A stretch of 6,119 nt of DNA. Origin: an uncultured Alistipes sp. (lineage in GTDB: Bacteria > Bacteroidota > Bacteroidia > Bacteroidales > Rikenellaceae). The notes below the pieces were generated by a model. That model did no database searches, had not been told where the DNA came from, and was given only the letters and a program-made list of their open reading frames with translations. A program made the position numbers and the translations under genes. The stretch lies in the NCBI GenBank assembly GCA_947178455.1, contig CAMWYI010000103.1, forward strand, positions 1 through 6,119. The letters are read 5' to 3'. The number at the start of each line of letters is the position of its first letter. The first letter of the stretch is position 1. Positions 1 to 5,260 of the stretch are shown piece by piece.

Positions 1-1500
1 CCCGACAACTGGATGTGGCCGCGCCATACGGGCGACTTCTCGATTTTCCGCGTTTACGCCGGCCCCGACAACAAACCGGCCGATTATTCGCCTGAAAACC
101 GTCCCTACCGTGCCGACAAATTTTTGAAAATTTCGCTCGGAGGGGTCAACGAGGGGGATTTTGCGATGGTCATGGGCTTTCCGGGTTCGACGCAGCGTTT
201 CGCCACCTCCTACGAATTGAACTACCTGCTCGACGTGCAGAATCCGCGCCGCATCTTCATTCGCGGCGAACGGCAGAAACTCTTGCGCGAGGACATGGAG
301 GTGAGTGACCGCGTGCGCATCCAGTACGCCTCGAAATACGCCGGTTCGTCCAATTACTGGAAGAACGCTATCGGCATGTCGCGCGGTCTGCGCAAACTGG
401 GCGTCGTCGCGCGTAAACAGCAGCAGGAGAACGAGTTTCGGCAGTGGGCCGAGCAGCACACGCTGCCCGAAGAGGGCTATCTCGACGCCCTGCCCAAAAT
501 CGAAACGGCCATGCAGCGGGTATCGGCTCCGGCGGGCGATTTGCTCTATGTGTCCGAAGCCTTCTTGCAGGCTGTCGAGCTGCTGCGCCCCGTCACCGGA
601 CTGATGGACCGGCTCGAACCCAAGCAGGAGGCCGATTCGGCCCGAATCATGGCATGGCTGGGCAACTGGTACAAGAACTACAATGCGCCGACCGATCGCA
701 AGGTAGCCAAACGCATGCTGCAAATCGCGCGCGAGGGGATGCACGAACTGCCGTCGTTCTATGCCGAAATCGTCGACAAGGAGTTCGGCGGCGATACCGA
801 CGCCTATGTCGATTGCATTTACGACCGTTCGGCGTTCACGTCGCCCGAAAAACTCGCGGCGCTGTTGGCCGATTATTCGCCCGAAAAGGTCGCTGCCGAC
901 CCTGCCTATCCGTTCGTGAAATCGGTGTTGGAACTCTATGACCGCTTGCGCACCGCCCGCAGCGAAGGATTCGCCGGTTACGAGGAGGGACGCCGCAAGT
1001 ACGTCGCCGGTCTGATGCTCCAGCAGCCCGACAAGGCGTGGGCTTCGGACGCCAACTTCACGATTCGGCTGACCTATGGCCGCGTGCTGCCTTACAGTCC
1101 GGCCGACGGCATCCGCTACAACCACTACACGACGCTCAAAGGGGTCATCGAAAAGGAAGACACCAAGAATCCGACCGAGTTCACCGTGCCCGCGAAACTC
1201 AAAGAACTCTATGCGGCGCGCGATTTCGGCCCCTATGCCAATGCGCAGGGCGAACTGCCGGTGGGATTCCTCGCCGACCTCGACATCACGGGCGGCAACT
1301 CGGGTTCGCCGGTGCTGAATGCGCGCGGCGAGTTAATCGGATTGGCGTTCGACGGCAACTGGGAGGCCATGTCGGGCGACGTGGCGTTCGAGCCGCAGTT
1401 GCAACGCTGCATCGCCGTCGATGCGCGGTACGTGCTCTTCATCATCGACAAATTCGCCGGAGCCCGCTGGCTGCTCGACGAACTGGCAATCGTGAAGTAG
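1..1500 (+). CDS. S46 family dipeptidyl-peptidase, DPP7-type (5' end cut off by the window)
   Basis: This is a serine exopeptidase of family S46. Such enzymes sit in the periplasm or at the cell surface and remove dipeptides from the N-terminus of oligopeptides, feeding peptide-based nutrition. The reading frame is open from base 1 and ends at TAG 1498-1500, giving 499 codons. S46 proteins are usually about 700-720 residues, so roughly 215 N-terminal residues, including the signal peptide and the catalytic His, lie outside the window. Visible motifs are WPRHTGDF, whose Asp (bases 34-36) is the expected triad acid, and GGNSGSPVLN, whose first Ser (1300-1302) is the nucleophile. The segment between them matches the helical domain of the family. 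Downstream, FDGNWE has Gly (1354-1356) where DPP11 has the Arg that selects Asp/Glu; the Gly points to DPP7-like preference for hydrophobic P1. Family assignment is firm; the specificity is inferred. It is followed by a hairpin and has no close downstream partner. Confidence 0.95.
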   Translation, partial: PDNWMWPRHTGDFSIFRVYAGPDNKPADYSPENRPYRADKFLKISLGGVNEGDFAMVMGFPGSTQRFATSYELNYLLDVQNPRRIFIRGERQKLLREDMEVSDRVRIQYASKYAGSSNYWKNAIGMSRGLRKLGVVARKQQQENEFRQWAEQHTLPEEGYLDALPKIETAMQRVSAPAGDLLYVSEAFLQAVELLRPVTGLMDRLEPKQEADSARIMAWLGNWYKNYNAPTDRKVAKRMLQIAREGMHELPSFYAEIVDKEFGGDTDAYVDCIYDRSAFTSPEKLAALLADYSPEKVAADPAYPFVKSVLELYDRLRTARSEGFAGYEEGRRKYVAGLMLQQPDKAWASDANFTIRLTYGRVLPYSPADGIRYNHYTTLKGVIEKEDTKNPTEFTVPAKLKELYAARDFGPYANAQGELPVGFLADLDITGGNSGSPVLNARGELIGLAFDGNWEAMSGDVAFEPQLQRCIAVDARYVLFIIDKFAGARWLLDELAIVK

Positions 1501-1545
1501 TTTCGCCGCCGCGCTTTTTCGCGGGATTATTTCACCGCACCCTTT

Positions 1546-1589
1546 CGCAGGATTGTGCCGCGCACTTCGGTGTGCTGTGCAGTCCTGCG
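1546..1589 (+). terminator. Two-tier hairpin with UUCG loop, probable terminator of the S46 peptidase gene
   Basis: An outer 7-bp perfect stem (1546-1552 with 1583-1589) encloses an internal loop and a 6-bp inner stem (1560-1565 with 1570-1575, one G-U pair). The inner stem is closed by the very stable C(UUCG)G tetraloop at 1566-1569. The sequence CTTGTTTTC follows, a short and imperfect U-rich tail. It starts 46 nt after the peptidase stop. A smaller 5-bp hairpin (1509-1524) lies between the stop and this one. Termination is inferred; the folding potential is directly visible. Confidence 0.55.
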
Positions 1590-1725
1590 CTTGTTTTCGG
1601 GCGGCGCGGCCGGTTGGGCAGGCTCGGTGATTCGGTTCCGGCGGCTCGGTTCCCGATAGTTCGCGGATTGCTCTCCGAGAAATTCAGCTATTTAGTAAAA
1701 AAAAACGGAATTTTCGGCCAAAATG

Positions 1726-1757
1726 TTTGGTCGCGGCGGTTTGTTTGCGTACCTTTG
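1726..1757 (+). promoter_or_regulatory. Bacteroidetes-type promoter for the FadL-family gene
   Basis: TTTG at 1726-1729 (-33 element) is followed, after 20 bp, by TACCTTTG at 1750-1757. The second box fits the Bacteroidetes -7 consensus TAnnTTTG exactly, and the spacing is within the usual 19-21 bp. The predicted start of transcription is about 1762-1765, giving a leader of about 125 nt before the ATG at 1889. The preceding stretch is A/T-rich (a run of nine A at 1697-1705), as is common upstream of strong promoters. Confidence 0.75.
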
Positions 1758-1788
1758 CGGCGATTCGTTTCGGACAGACGCCGTTGCG

Positions 1789-1843
1789 CTCGAATCTTCG
1801 GAGCGTTCTCGAATCGTCGAGGCATGCTCGAAAAATGCTCGAA
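1789..1843 (+). repeat. Four CTCGAA hexamers in the leader of the FadL-family gene
   Basis: CTCGAA occurs at 1789-1794, 1808-1813, 1827-1832 and 1838-1843, all in the same orientation. Start-to-start distances are 19, 19 and 11 bp. The last two are part of a longer shared string (TGCTCGAAAA), and the first two share CTCGAATC. The second copy also forms the left arm of a small hairpin, CTCGA-ATCG-TCGAG, at 1808-1821. All four lie between the predicted transcription start and the ATG, so they would be present in the mRNA leader. Function is unknown. Confidence 0.5.
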
Positions 1844-1888
1844 AACGGCCGGTTTTCCGAAACCTCTTTTTTAATAAAACATAGGGTT

Positions 1889-3442
1889 ATGAAAAAATCG
1901 TTTTTGCTTTTGTGCGCCGCTGCGATTTGCGCTTCGGCCCGCGCCGAAGGGTATCAGGTCAACAACCTGTCGGCTCGACAGACCGGTATGGGCCACGTCG
2001 GAACGGCCATGCACCTCGGTTCCGAATCCGTATTCTTCAATCCGGCGGCGACGGCTTTCCAGTCTTCGCGCTTCGATTTTTCGGCCGGCATGACCGGCAT
2101 CGTCTCGAATTGCCATTTTCAGAAATTGCCGACCAAAGAGAACGGCTACACTTCCGGCCCGGTCGAGAAGTCGCAAAATTTCGCCACGCCGTTGTTCCTC
2201 TATTTCAACTACAAACCCTCCGAGCGGTGGGCCGTCGGTCTCGGCTTTTACACGCCCGACGGGTCGTCGGTCGATTGGGGCGACAGCTGGTCGGGCGCAC
2301 ACCTCGTGCAGAACATCAGTCTGGCCGCCTATACGGTGCAGCCTACCGTGTCGTTCAAAATCTGCGACCGCCTCTCCGTCGGCGCCGGTCTGACTATCAC
2401 GTGGGGCGATTTCGACCTGTCGCGGTCGCTGCTGCCTATCGGCGCGGGCAACGGGAGCCTCACGGCCGGATTTGCGCAAATGAAAGCGCTGCTCGGCATG
2501 GCCGGCGGACAGCTCGGGCTGACCCCCGAACAGATTGCCGCCTATCAGGCGCAGGCCCAAGCCGGTGCGGATTATTTCGCGAACAACTTGCAGGATGCGC
2601 CCATCGTTTCGGCGCGGCTCAAAGGGTCGGCCGACGTGGCAATCGGCGTGAATGCCGGTATTCTGTTCGACGTCAGCGACGAATGGCGCATCGGCATGAC
2701 GTGGCGGTCGCGGGTGAACATGAAAGTCGGTCGCGGAACAGCCGCCATGAACTACGGTTCGCTCGAAGCGCAGAAATATCTCGGTTTCCTGAACCAAGCC
2801 ATGGCAATGGCCGGACAAGCGGCTGTGATTCCCGCCCTCAATCAGGGTGCGTTCCACGCCCAGCTGCCGCTGCCGACGACCGTGACGTGGGGCGCATCGT
2901 TCCGGCCGACCCCCAAGTGGGAGATTGCCGCCGATTTGCAATGGGTCGGCTGGTCGGCCTACCAATCGCTGACCGTCGCGTTCAACGAACCCGAACTGGG
3001 CATCGACCCGATTTATTCGGTCAAGAACTACTCCAACACGCTGGCATTCCGCGTCGGCGGGCAGTATCGGGCGACCGATTGGGTGACCCTGCGCATGGGT
3101 ATGTACGTCGACGAAAGCCCCGTGAGCAGCGATTACCTCAATCCCGAAACACCGTCGATGACCAAAGTCTCCTATACGGCCGGTCTGACCCTGCGTCCGG
3201 CCAAGTGTCTGTCGATTGACTTGGCCTACTGCTTCGTGTCGGCTGCCGACCCCGAACGCACGGGTTCCTATCCGATTTACGACACGGCCGGCAACTTGAC
3301 CGACGTCTTTTCGGGCAACTACAAGCTGCACGCCAACGTCTTTTCGGTAGGCATCGGCCTGCATTTTAACCCTGTTAAGAACAGGGTCTTAAAAGCTACG
3401 GACGGTCGTTTGGTTTCCAACGGTCAGGAAGCGCCCCGTTAA
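1889..3442 (+). CDS. FadL/OmpP1/TodX-family outer-membrane transport protein with repeat-derived C-terminal tail
   Basis: This is a predicted outer-membrane beta-barrel of the FadL family, which carries long-chain fatty acids or other hydrophobic molecules across the outer membrane; the substrate here is unknown. The ATG at 1889 is chosen because it opens a clear signal peptide (MKKS, hydrophobic LLLCAAAICA, cleavage after ARA at residue 19) and lies behind a good promoter. The frame is open upstream to 1727, but that part is leader. The mature N-terminus shows the family signature: an N-terminal hatch-like stretch, QTGMGHVGTA, then SVFFNPAA at residues 47-54. Alternating aromatic/polar beta-strands fill the rest. 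Residues about 193-235 are Ala/Gln-rich and probably helical, an inserted loop. The barrel appears to end at GIGLHF (residue 493). The final 24 residues (494-517) are encoded by a tandem repeat and look unlike barrel sequence. It has 517 codons, somewhat long for the family. It appears to be a single-gene transcript. Confidence 0.92.
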   Translation: MKKSFLLLCAAAICASARAEGYQVNNLSARQTGMGHVGTAMHLGSESVFFNPAATAFQSSRFDFSAGMTGIVSNCHFQKLPTKENGYTSGPVEKSQNFATPLFLYFNYKPSERWAVGLGFYTPDGSSVDWGDSWSGAHLVQNISLAAYTVQPTVSFKICDRLSVGAGLTITWGDFDLSRSLLPIGAGNGSLTAGFAQMKALLGMAGGQLGLTPEQIAAYQAQAQAGADYFANNLQDAPIVSARLKGSADVAIGVNAGILFDVSDEWRIGMTWRSRVNMKVGRGTAAMNYGSLEAQKYLGFLNQAMAMAGQAAVIPALNQGAFHAQLPLPTTVTWGASFRPTPKWEIAADLQWVGWSAYQSLTVAFNEPELGIDPIYSVKNYSNTLAFRVGGQYRATDWVTLRMGMYVDESPVSSDYLNPETPSMTKVSYTAGLTLRPAKCLSIDLAYCFVSAADPERTGSYPIYDTAGNLTDVFSGNYKLHANVFSVGIGLHFNPVKNRVLKATDGRLVSNGQEAPR

Positions 3443-3497
3443 GAACGGGGACTTAAAGGCTACGGGCAGTTATTTGGTCTCCGATTGTCGGGAAGCG
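3370..3497. repeat. 64-bp imperfect tandem repeat, two copies, each with a 7-bp hairpin
   Basis: Copy 1 is 3370-3433 and copy 2 is 3434-3497. By direct comparison they match at 51 of 64 positions with no gaps. Each begins with a perfect inverted repeat with an AAG loop: CCCTGTT/AACAGGG (3370-3376, 3380-3386) and CCCCGTT/AACGGGG (3434-3440, 3444-3450). The one pair that differs changes on both sides (T-A to C-G), so pairing is preserved. Both copies then carry CTTAAA, CTACGG, TTTGGT and GGAAGCG in order. Copy 1 is inside the FadL-family reading frame, and the stop codon TAA lies in the hairpin of copy 2. Because 64 is not a multiple of 3, the two copies are read in different frames. Similarity ends after 3498. 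Confidence 0.85.
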
Positions 3498-3524
3498 CGC
3501 CGTCTGTTGTCTGTACCGAACGAA

Positions 3525-3558
3525 AAAAAGGTTATCGCATTACAGCGGTAACCTTTTT
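3525..3558. terminator. Bidirectional intrinsic terminator between the FadL-family gene and the tRNA cluster
   Basis: A 14-bp stem (3525-3538 with 3545-3558) surrounds a 6-nt loop. Runs of A on the left and T on the right give a U-tract in either transcript. In the plus-strand RNA the only irregular pair is a G-U; in the minus-strand RNA the same position is a C-A mismatch, so it should work better for the FadL-family mRNA, but it can serve both. It begins 82 nt after the FadL stop and ends 8 nt from the 3' end of tRNA-Val(GAC). Confidence 0.85.
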
Positions 3559-3566
3559 CAGTGTAG

Positions 3567-3641
3567 TGGGAACATGCGGATTTGAACCGCAGACCTCCTG
3601 CTTGTCGAGCAGGCGCTCTAAACCAACTGAGCTATGCTCCC
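3567..3641 (-). tRNA. tRNA-Val, anticodon GAC, with C at position 33
   Basis: A full 75-nt cloverleaf is present on the minus strand. The acceptor stem is GGGAGCA/TGTTCCC with one G-U pair, the D arm GCTC/GAGC, the anticodon stem CCTGC/GCAGG, the T arm TGCGG-TTCAAAT-CCGCA, and A73 follows. The 7-nt anticodon loop reads TCGACAA, which places GAC at 34-36 (valine, codons GUC and GUU). Position 33 is C, where nearly all elongator tRNAs have U. CCA is not encoded, so it must be added by the nucleotidyltransferase. It is the last tRNA of the cluster. I see no promoter of its own, and a terminator-like hairpin lies just upstream. Confidence 0.92.
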
Positions 3642-3652
3642 TCTGCGACAAT

Positions 3653-3678
3653 AAAAAAACCATCCGGCAACGGGATGG
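3653..3678 (-). terminator. Terminator-like hairpin between the two valine tRNA genes
   Basis: Read on the minus strand, CCATCC (3678-3673) pairs with GGATGG (3665-3660) across a 7-nt loop and is followed directly by seven T (3659-3653). This is a textbook intrinsic terminator shape. It lies 17 nt after tRNA-Val(TAC) and 11 nt before tRNA-Val(GAC). It probably ends the tRNA-Val(TAC) transcript fully or partly. No TAnnTTTG box is visible between it and tRNA-Val(GAC). Confidence 0.65.
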
Positions 3679-3695
3679 ACTACTTTTCCATGTCG

Positions 3696-3770
3696 TGGGA
3701 GCTGAGGGATTCGAACCCCCGACCCTCTGCTTGTAAGGCAGACGCTCTGAACCAGCTGAGCTAAGCTCCC
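3696..3770 (-). tRNA. tRNA-Val, anticodon TAC
   Basis: A 75-nt cloverleaf is present on the minus strand. The acceptor stem is GGGAGCT/AGCTCCC (perfect), the D arm GCTC/GAGC, the anticodon stem TCTGC/GCAGA with loop CTTACAA, and the T arm GGGGG-TTCGAAT-CCCTC with one G-U pair; A73 follows. The anticodon TAC at 34-36 reads valine codons ending in A and G, and often all four. CCA is not encoded. Its own promoter lies about 30 nt upstream (3800-3830). It shares acceptor-stem and D-arm sequence with the neighbouring tRNA-Val(GAC), consistent with relatedness of the two isoacceptors. Confidence 0.97.
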
Positions 3771-3799
3771 AAAATTTTTCAAAAAATGGCTCGGGACAA

Positions 3800-3830
3800 C
3801 AAAGGTAACTCTTTTTTCGCAAATTCCAAA
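3800..3830 (-). promoter_or_regulatory. Bacteroidetes-type promoter for tRNA-Val(TAC)
   Basis: On the minus strand TTTG (3830-3827) is followed after 19 bp by TACCTTTG (3807-3800), an exact fit to the TAnnTTTG consensus and spacing. The box ends 29 nt before the first base of tRNA-Val(TAC), giving a leader of about 20-25 nt. The -7 box is identical to that of the FadL-family promoter. The tRNA therefore need not depend on read-through from tRNA-Asn. Confidence 0.75.
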
Positions 3831-3901
3831 TTTTCACTTTCCTCTCTTTCGATTCAGAAAGCCGTCGTTTGCGTCACGCTTCGTAACCCTCGCGCATCTT
3901 G

Positions 3902-3975
3902 CGCCTGAACAAGGACTTGAACCTAGGACCCCATGATTAACAGTCATGTGCTCTAACCGACTGAGCTATTCAGGC
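3902..3975 (-). tRNA. tRNA-Asn, anticodon GTT
   Basis: A 74-nt cloverleaf is present on the minus strand. The acceptor stem is GCCTGAA/TTCAGGC (perfect), the D arm GCTC/GAGC, and the anticodon stem CATGA/TCATG has loop CTGTTAA. The anticodon GTT specifies asparagine. The discriminator base is G73, as in other bacterial tRNA-Asn. The T arm is CTAGG-TTCAAGT-CCTTG, with a T-T mismatch at pair 50-64; the other four pairs form. CCA is not encoded. It is the first gene of the cluster and has its own promoter 33 nt upstream. Only a 5-bp hairpin (GCGCA/TGCGC) follows its 3' end, so no clear terminator separates it from the next promoter. Confidence 0.96.
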
Positions 3976-4007
3976 ATTCGATCCGGCTCGGTGGCCGTTT
4001 CGGAATG

Positions 4008-4038
4008 CAAATATAAGGCAAAAATTTTTCCCTGCAAA
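4008..4038 (-). promoter_or_regulatory. Bacteroidetes-type promoter for tRNA-Asn
   Basis: On the minus strand TTTG (4038-4035) is followed after 19 bp by TATATTTG (4015-4008), fitting the TAnnTTTG consensus exactly. The spacer contains A and T runs. The box ends 32 nt before the first base of tRNA-Asn, the same arrangement as at tRNA-Val(TAC), which supports both calls. Confidence 0.75.
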
Positions 4039-4040
4039 AT

Positions 4041-4436
4041 TTTTCGCGAAAAAATAAACGAAAGCAATACCTCGCCGGACAGGATAATCGCAAAGGACGG
4101 ATGTGTAAAAAAGGCCATCGGTCGGGATTATCGAGAGAGAGCAGGCTGCCGAATTGTCCTATTGCCTGTGAAAACTGTCAGATTTTCTAACGCGGACGAG
4201 TGGAAGCGGCTCCATAGGGGTCGAGGTATTGCACGCGAATCGGGAGCGAATCGGGATTGTTTCTGTGTTTTTCGGTCTTTGCGGTATGTTTTTTTTGTCG
4301 GATGATGCAAATATCAGGCCGAAACGATGATTTTTTTCGCTCGGATTGTTTATTTTATTCAATTTCGGCTGGAATGCGCTTCCTGCCGGTGGTTTCGCGG
4401 GGCGAGGCTGTCATCGAATTGCCGCTCTCGTGCAGT
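4041..4436. other. Intergenic stretch with no convincing gene
   Basis: This stretch separates the tRNA-Asn promoter from the 3' end of the minus-strand hydrolase gene. Short open frames exist on both strands, but none shows a recognisable domain, a signal peptide or a good promoter. Small features seen are: an 11-bp perfect tandem duplication (GCGAATCGGGA at 4235-4245 and 4246-4256); a 7-bp inverted repeat (4083-4089 and 4126-4132) with a long loop; and a minus-strand GATATTTG (4315-4308) resembling a -7 box but without a -33 partner. Local composition is more A/T-rich than in the genes. An unrecognised small RNA cannot be excluded. Confidence 0.6.
4366..4388 (-). other. Interrupted hairpin downstream of the hydrolase gene, possible weak terminator
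   Basis: Arms CGGC/GCCG and GGAA/TTCC pair across one mismatch with a 5-nt loop, 48 nt after the hydrolase stop on the minus strand. The sequence that follows on that strand is A-rich rather than U-rich, so intrinsic termination is doubtful. It is listed because it is the only hairpin found near the end of the dapF-hydrolase transcript. Confidence 0.25.
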
Positions 4437-5243
4437 TTATTCGGCGGTTCCGAGTACGAATCGCAGCAGGGCTTCGGCCGTCGCTTCGGGTTCTTCGACG
4501 AATCCCATGTGGCCCGAATGTTCCAGCCATGCGACTTGCGCTTCGGGGTGCTCGGCGATCATGCGTTCGGCGACCTCCGCCGGAATGTAGCCGTCCTTGC
4601 GCCCCAGCACGAACAACACGGGAACCTGCGTCGTGCGGAGCAGTTCGTTGCGGTCTTTGCGCGCAATCATGCCGTTCAAGAGCGCCACGATGCCCGCATC
4701 TTCCGTTACGTAGACCTGTTCGGTCAAATCTTCGATGGCATCGCGCAGCCGGGCGCGGTTTTCTTCGGCGAATCCGGCGGACGGGGCGATGCGTGAAAGC
4801 AGCTCCTTGCGGCCCGATTGCACGATTTCGATTTCGCGGCGGCGATTCTCCTGCTTTTCGGGGGTATCGGCGTTGGGCGTGGAGCTCAACAGCACCAGCC
4901 CTTCGAGCAGCTGGGGATGCCGCTCGCACAGCGCGAGCGCGACGTATCCGCCCATCGAATGGCCCACGACCGTGCAGCGGTCGATGCCGAGCGCGCGGAT
5001 GCCGGCGGCAACCGTGTCGGCGAGGAACTCCATCGAGTGGCACTGGCCCTCGACGACCGAGATGCCGTGTCCGGGCAGGTCGACCGTCACGACCCGCACC
5101 TGCTTGTAGAGCAGCGGCACGAAGTCGTCCCACACGAGCAGCGATTCGAGGTATCCGTGCAGCAGCACCACGCACCGCTCGCCGACCTGCGAATCGCAGA
5201 CGTGCAGGGCGGTGTCGCCCGCCATGATGAATCGTTCGGTCAT
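4437..5243 (-). CDS. Alpha/beta-fold hydrolase, single domain
   Basis: This is a cytoplasmic-looking alpha/beta hydrolase of the esterase/epoxide hydrolase/C-C hydrolase type, 268 residues, with no signal peptide. The order of motifs is canonical: HG oxyanion motif in VVLLHGYLES (H29-G30), DLPGHG (55-60), nucleophile elbow GHSMGG with Ser96, acid Asp217 in GRKDGYIP after a beta-strand, and His245 in HSGHM. Residues about 121-205 form a charged, helix-rich cap domain that would set substrate choice. The substrate cannot be read from the sequence. The ATG at 5243 is chosen because it starts just upstream of the first strand and 17 nt after the dapF stop; an alternative ATG lies six codons later. 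The frame is open much further upstream, but that part only overlaps dapF out of frame. Probably translated from the dapF mRNA; no promoter of its own is seen. Some relatives are annotated as pimeloyl-ACP esterase (BioH-like), but nothing here supports that choice. Confidence 0.93.
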   Translation of the reverse strand: MTERFIMAGDTALHVCDSQVGERCVVLLHGYLESLLVWDDFVPLLYKQVRVVTVDLPGHGISVVEGQCHSMEFLADTVAAGIRALGIDRCTVVGHSMGGYVALALCERHPQLLEGLVLLSSTPNADTPEKQENRRREIEIVQSGRKELLSRIAPSAGFAEENRARLRDAIEDLTEQVYVTEDAGIVALLNGMIARKDRNELLRTTQVPVLFVLGRKDGYIPAEVAERMIAEHPEAQVAWLEHSGHMGFVEEPEATAEALLRFVLGTAE

Positions 5244-5260
5244 GGGGCGTCGGGGGTCGG

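Noticed and set aside
1841..1856. AAAAC/GTTTT inverted repeat in the FadL-family leader
   Set aside because: A 5-bp mostly A-T stem is too weak to claim as a structure or operator.
1871..3364. A 497-codon open frame antisense to the FadL-family gene
   Set aside because: Arg/Gly/His-rich shadow caused by high GC codon use; the plus-strand frame has a signal peptide and family motifs.
3485..3764. Short plus-strand open frames antisense to the tRNAs
   Set aside because: They are reverse complements of tRNA genes and terminators, with no start context or domain.
3532..3837. A 101-codon minus-strand open frame over the tRNA region
   Set aside because: It runs through both valine tRNA genes; its peptide is simply a translation of tRNA sequence.
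3946..4305. A 119-codon plus-strand frame in the intergenic gap
   Set aside because: It starts inside tRNA-Asn on the opposite strand and shows no recognisable protein features.
4128..4362. Two short minus-strand frames (60 and 67 codons) in the gap
   Set aside because: No promoter with both elements, no ribosome-binding context, no domain; composition is typical of non-coding sequence.
4376..4385. A 10-base match (CAGGAAGCGC) between repeat copy 1 and the hairpin after the hydrolase gene
   Set aside because: The match is short and not extended on either side; chance is a sufficient explanation.
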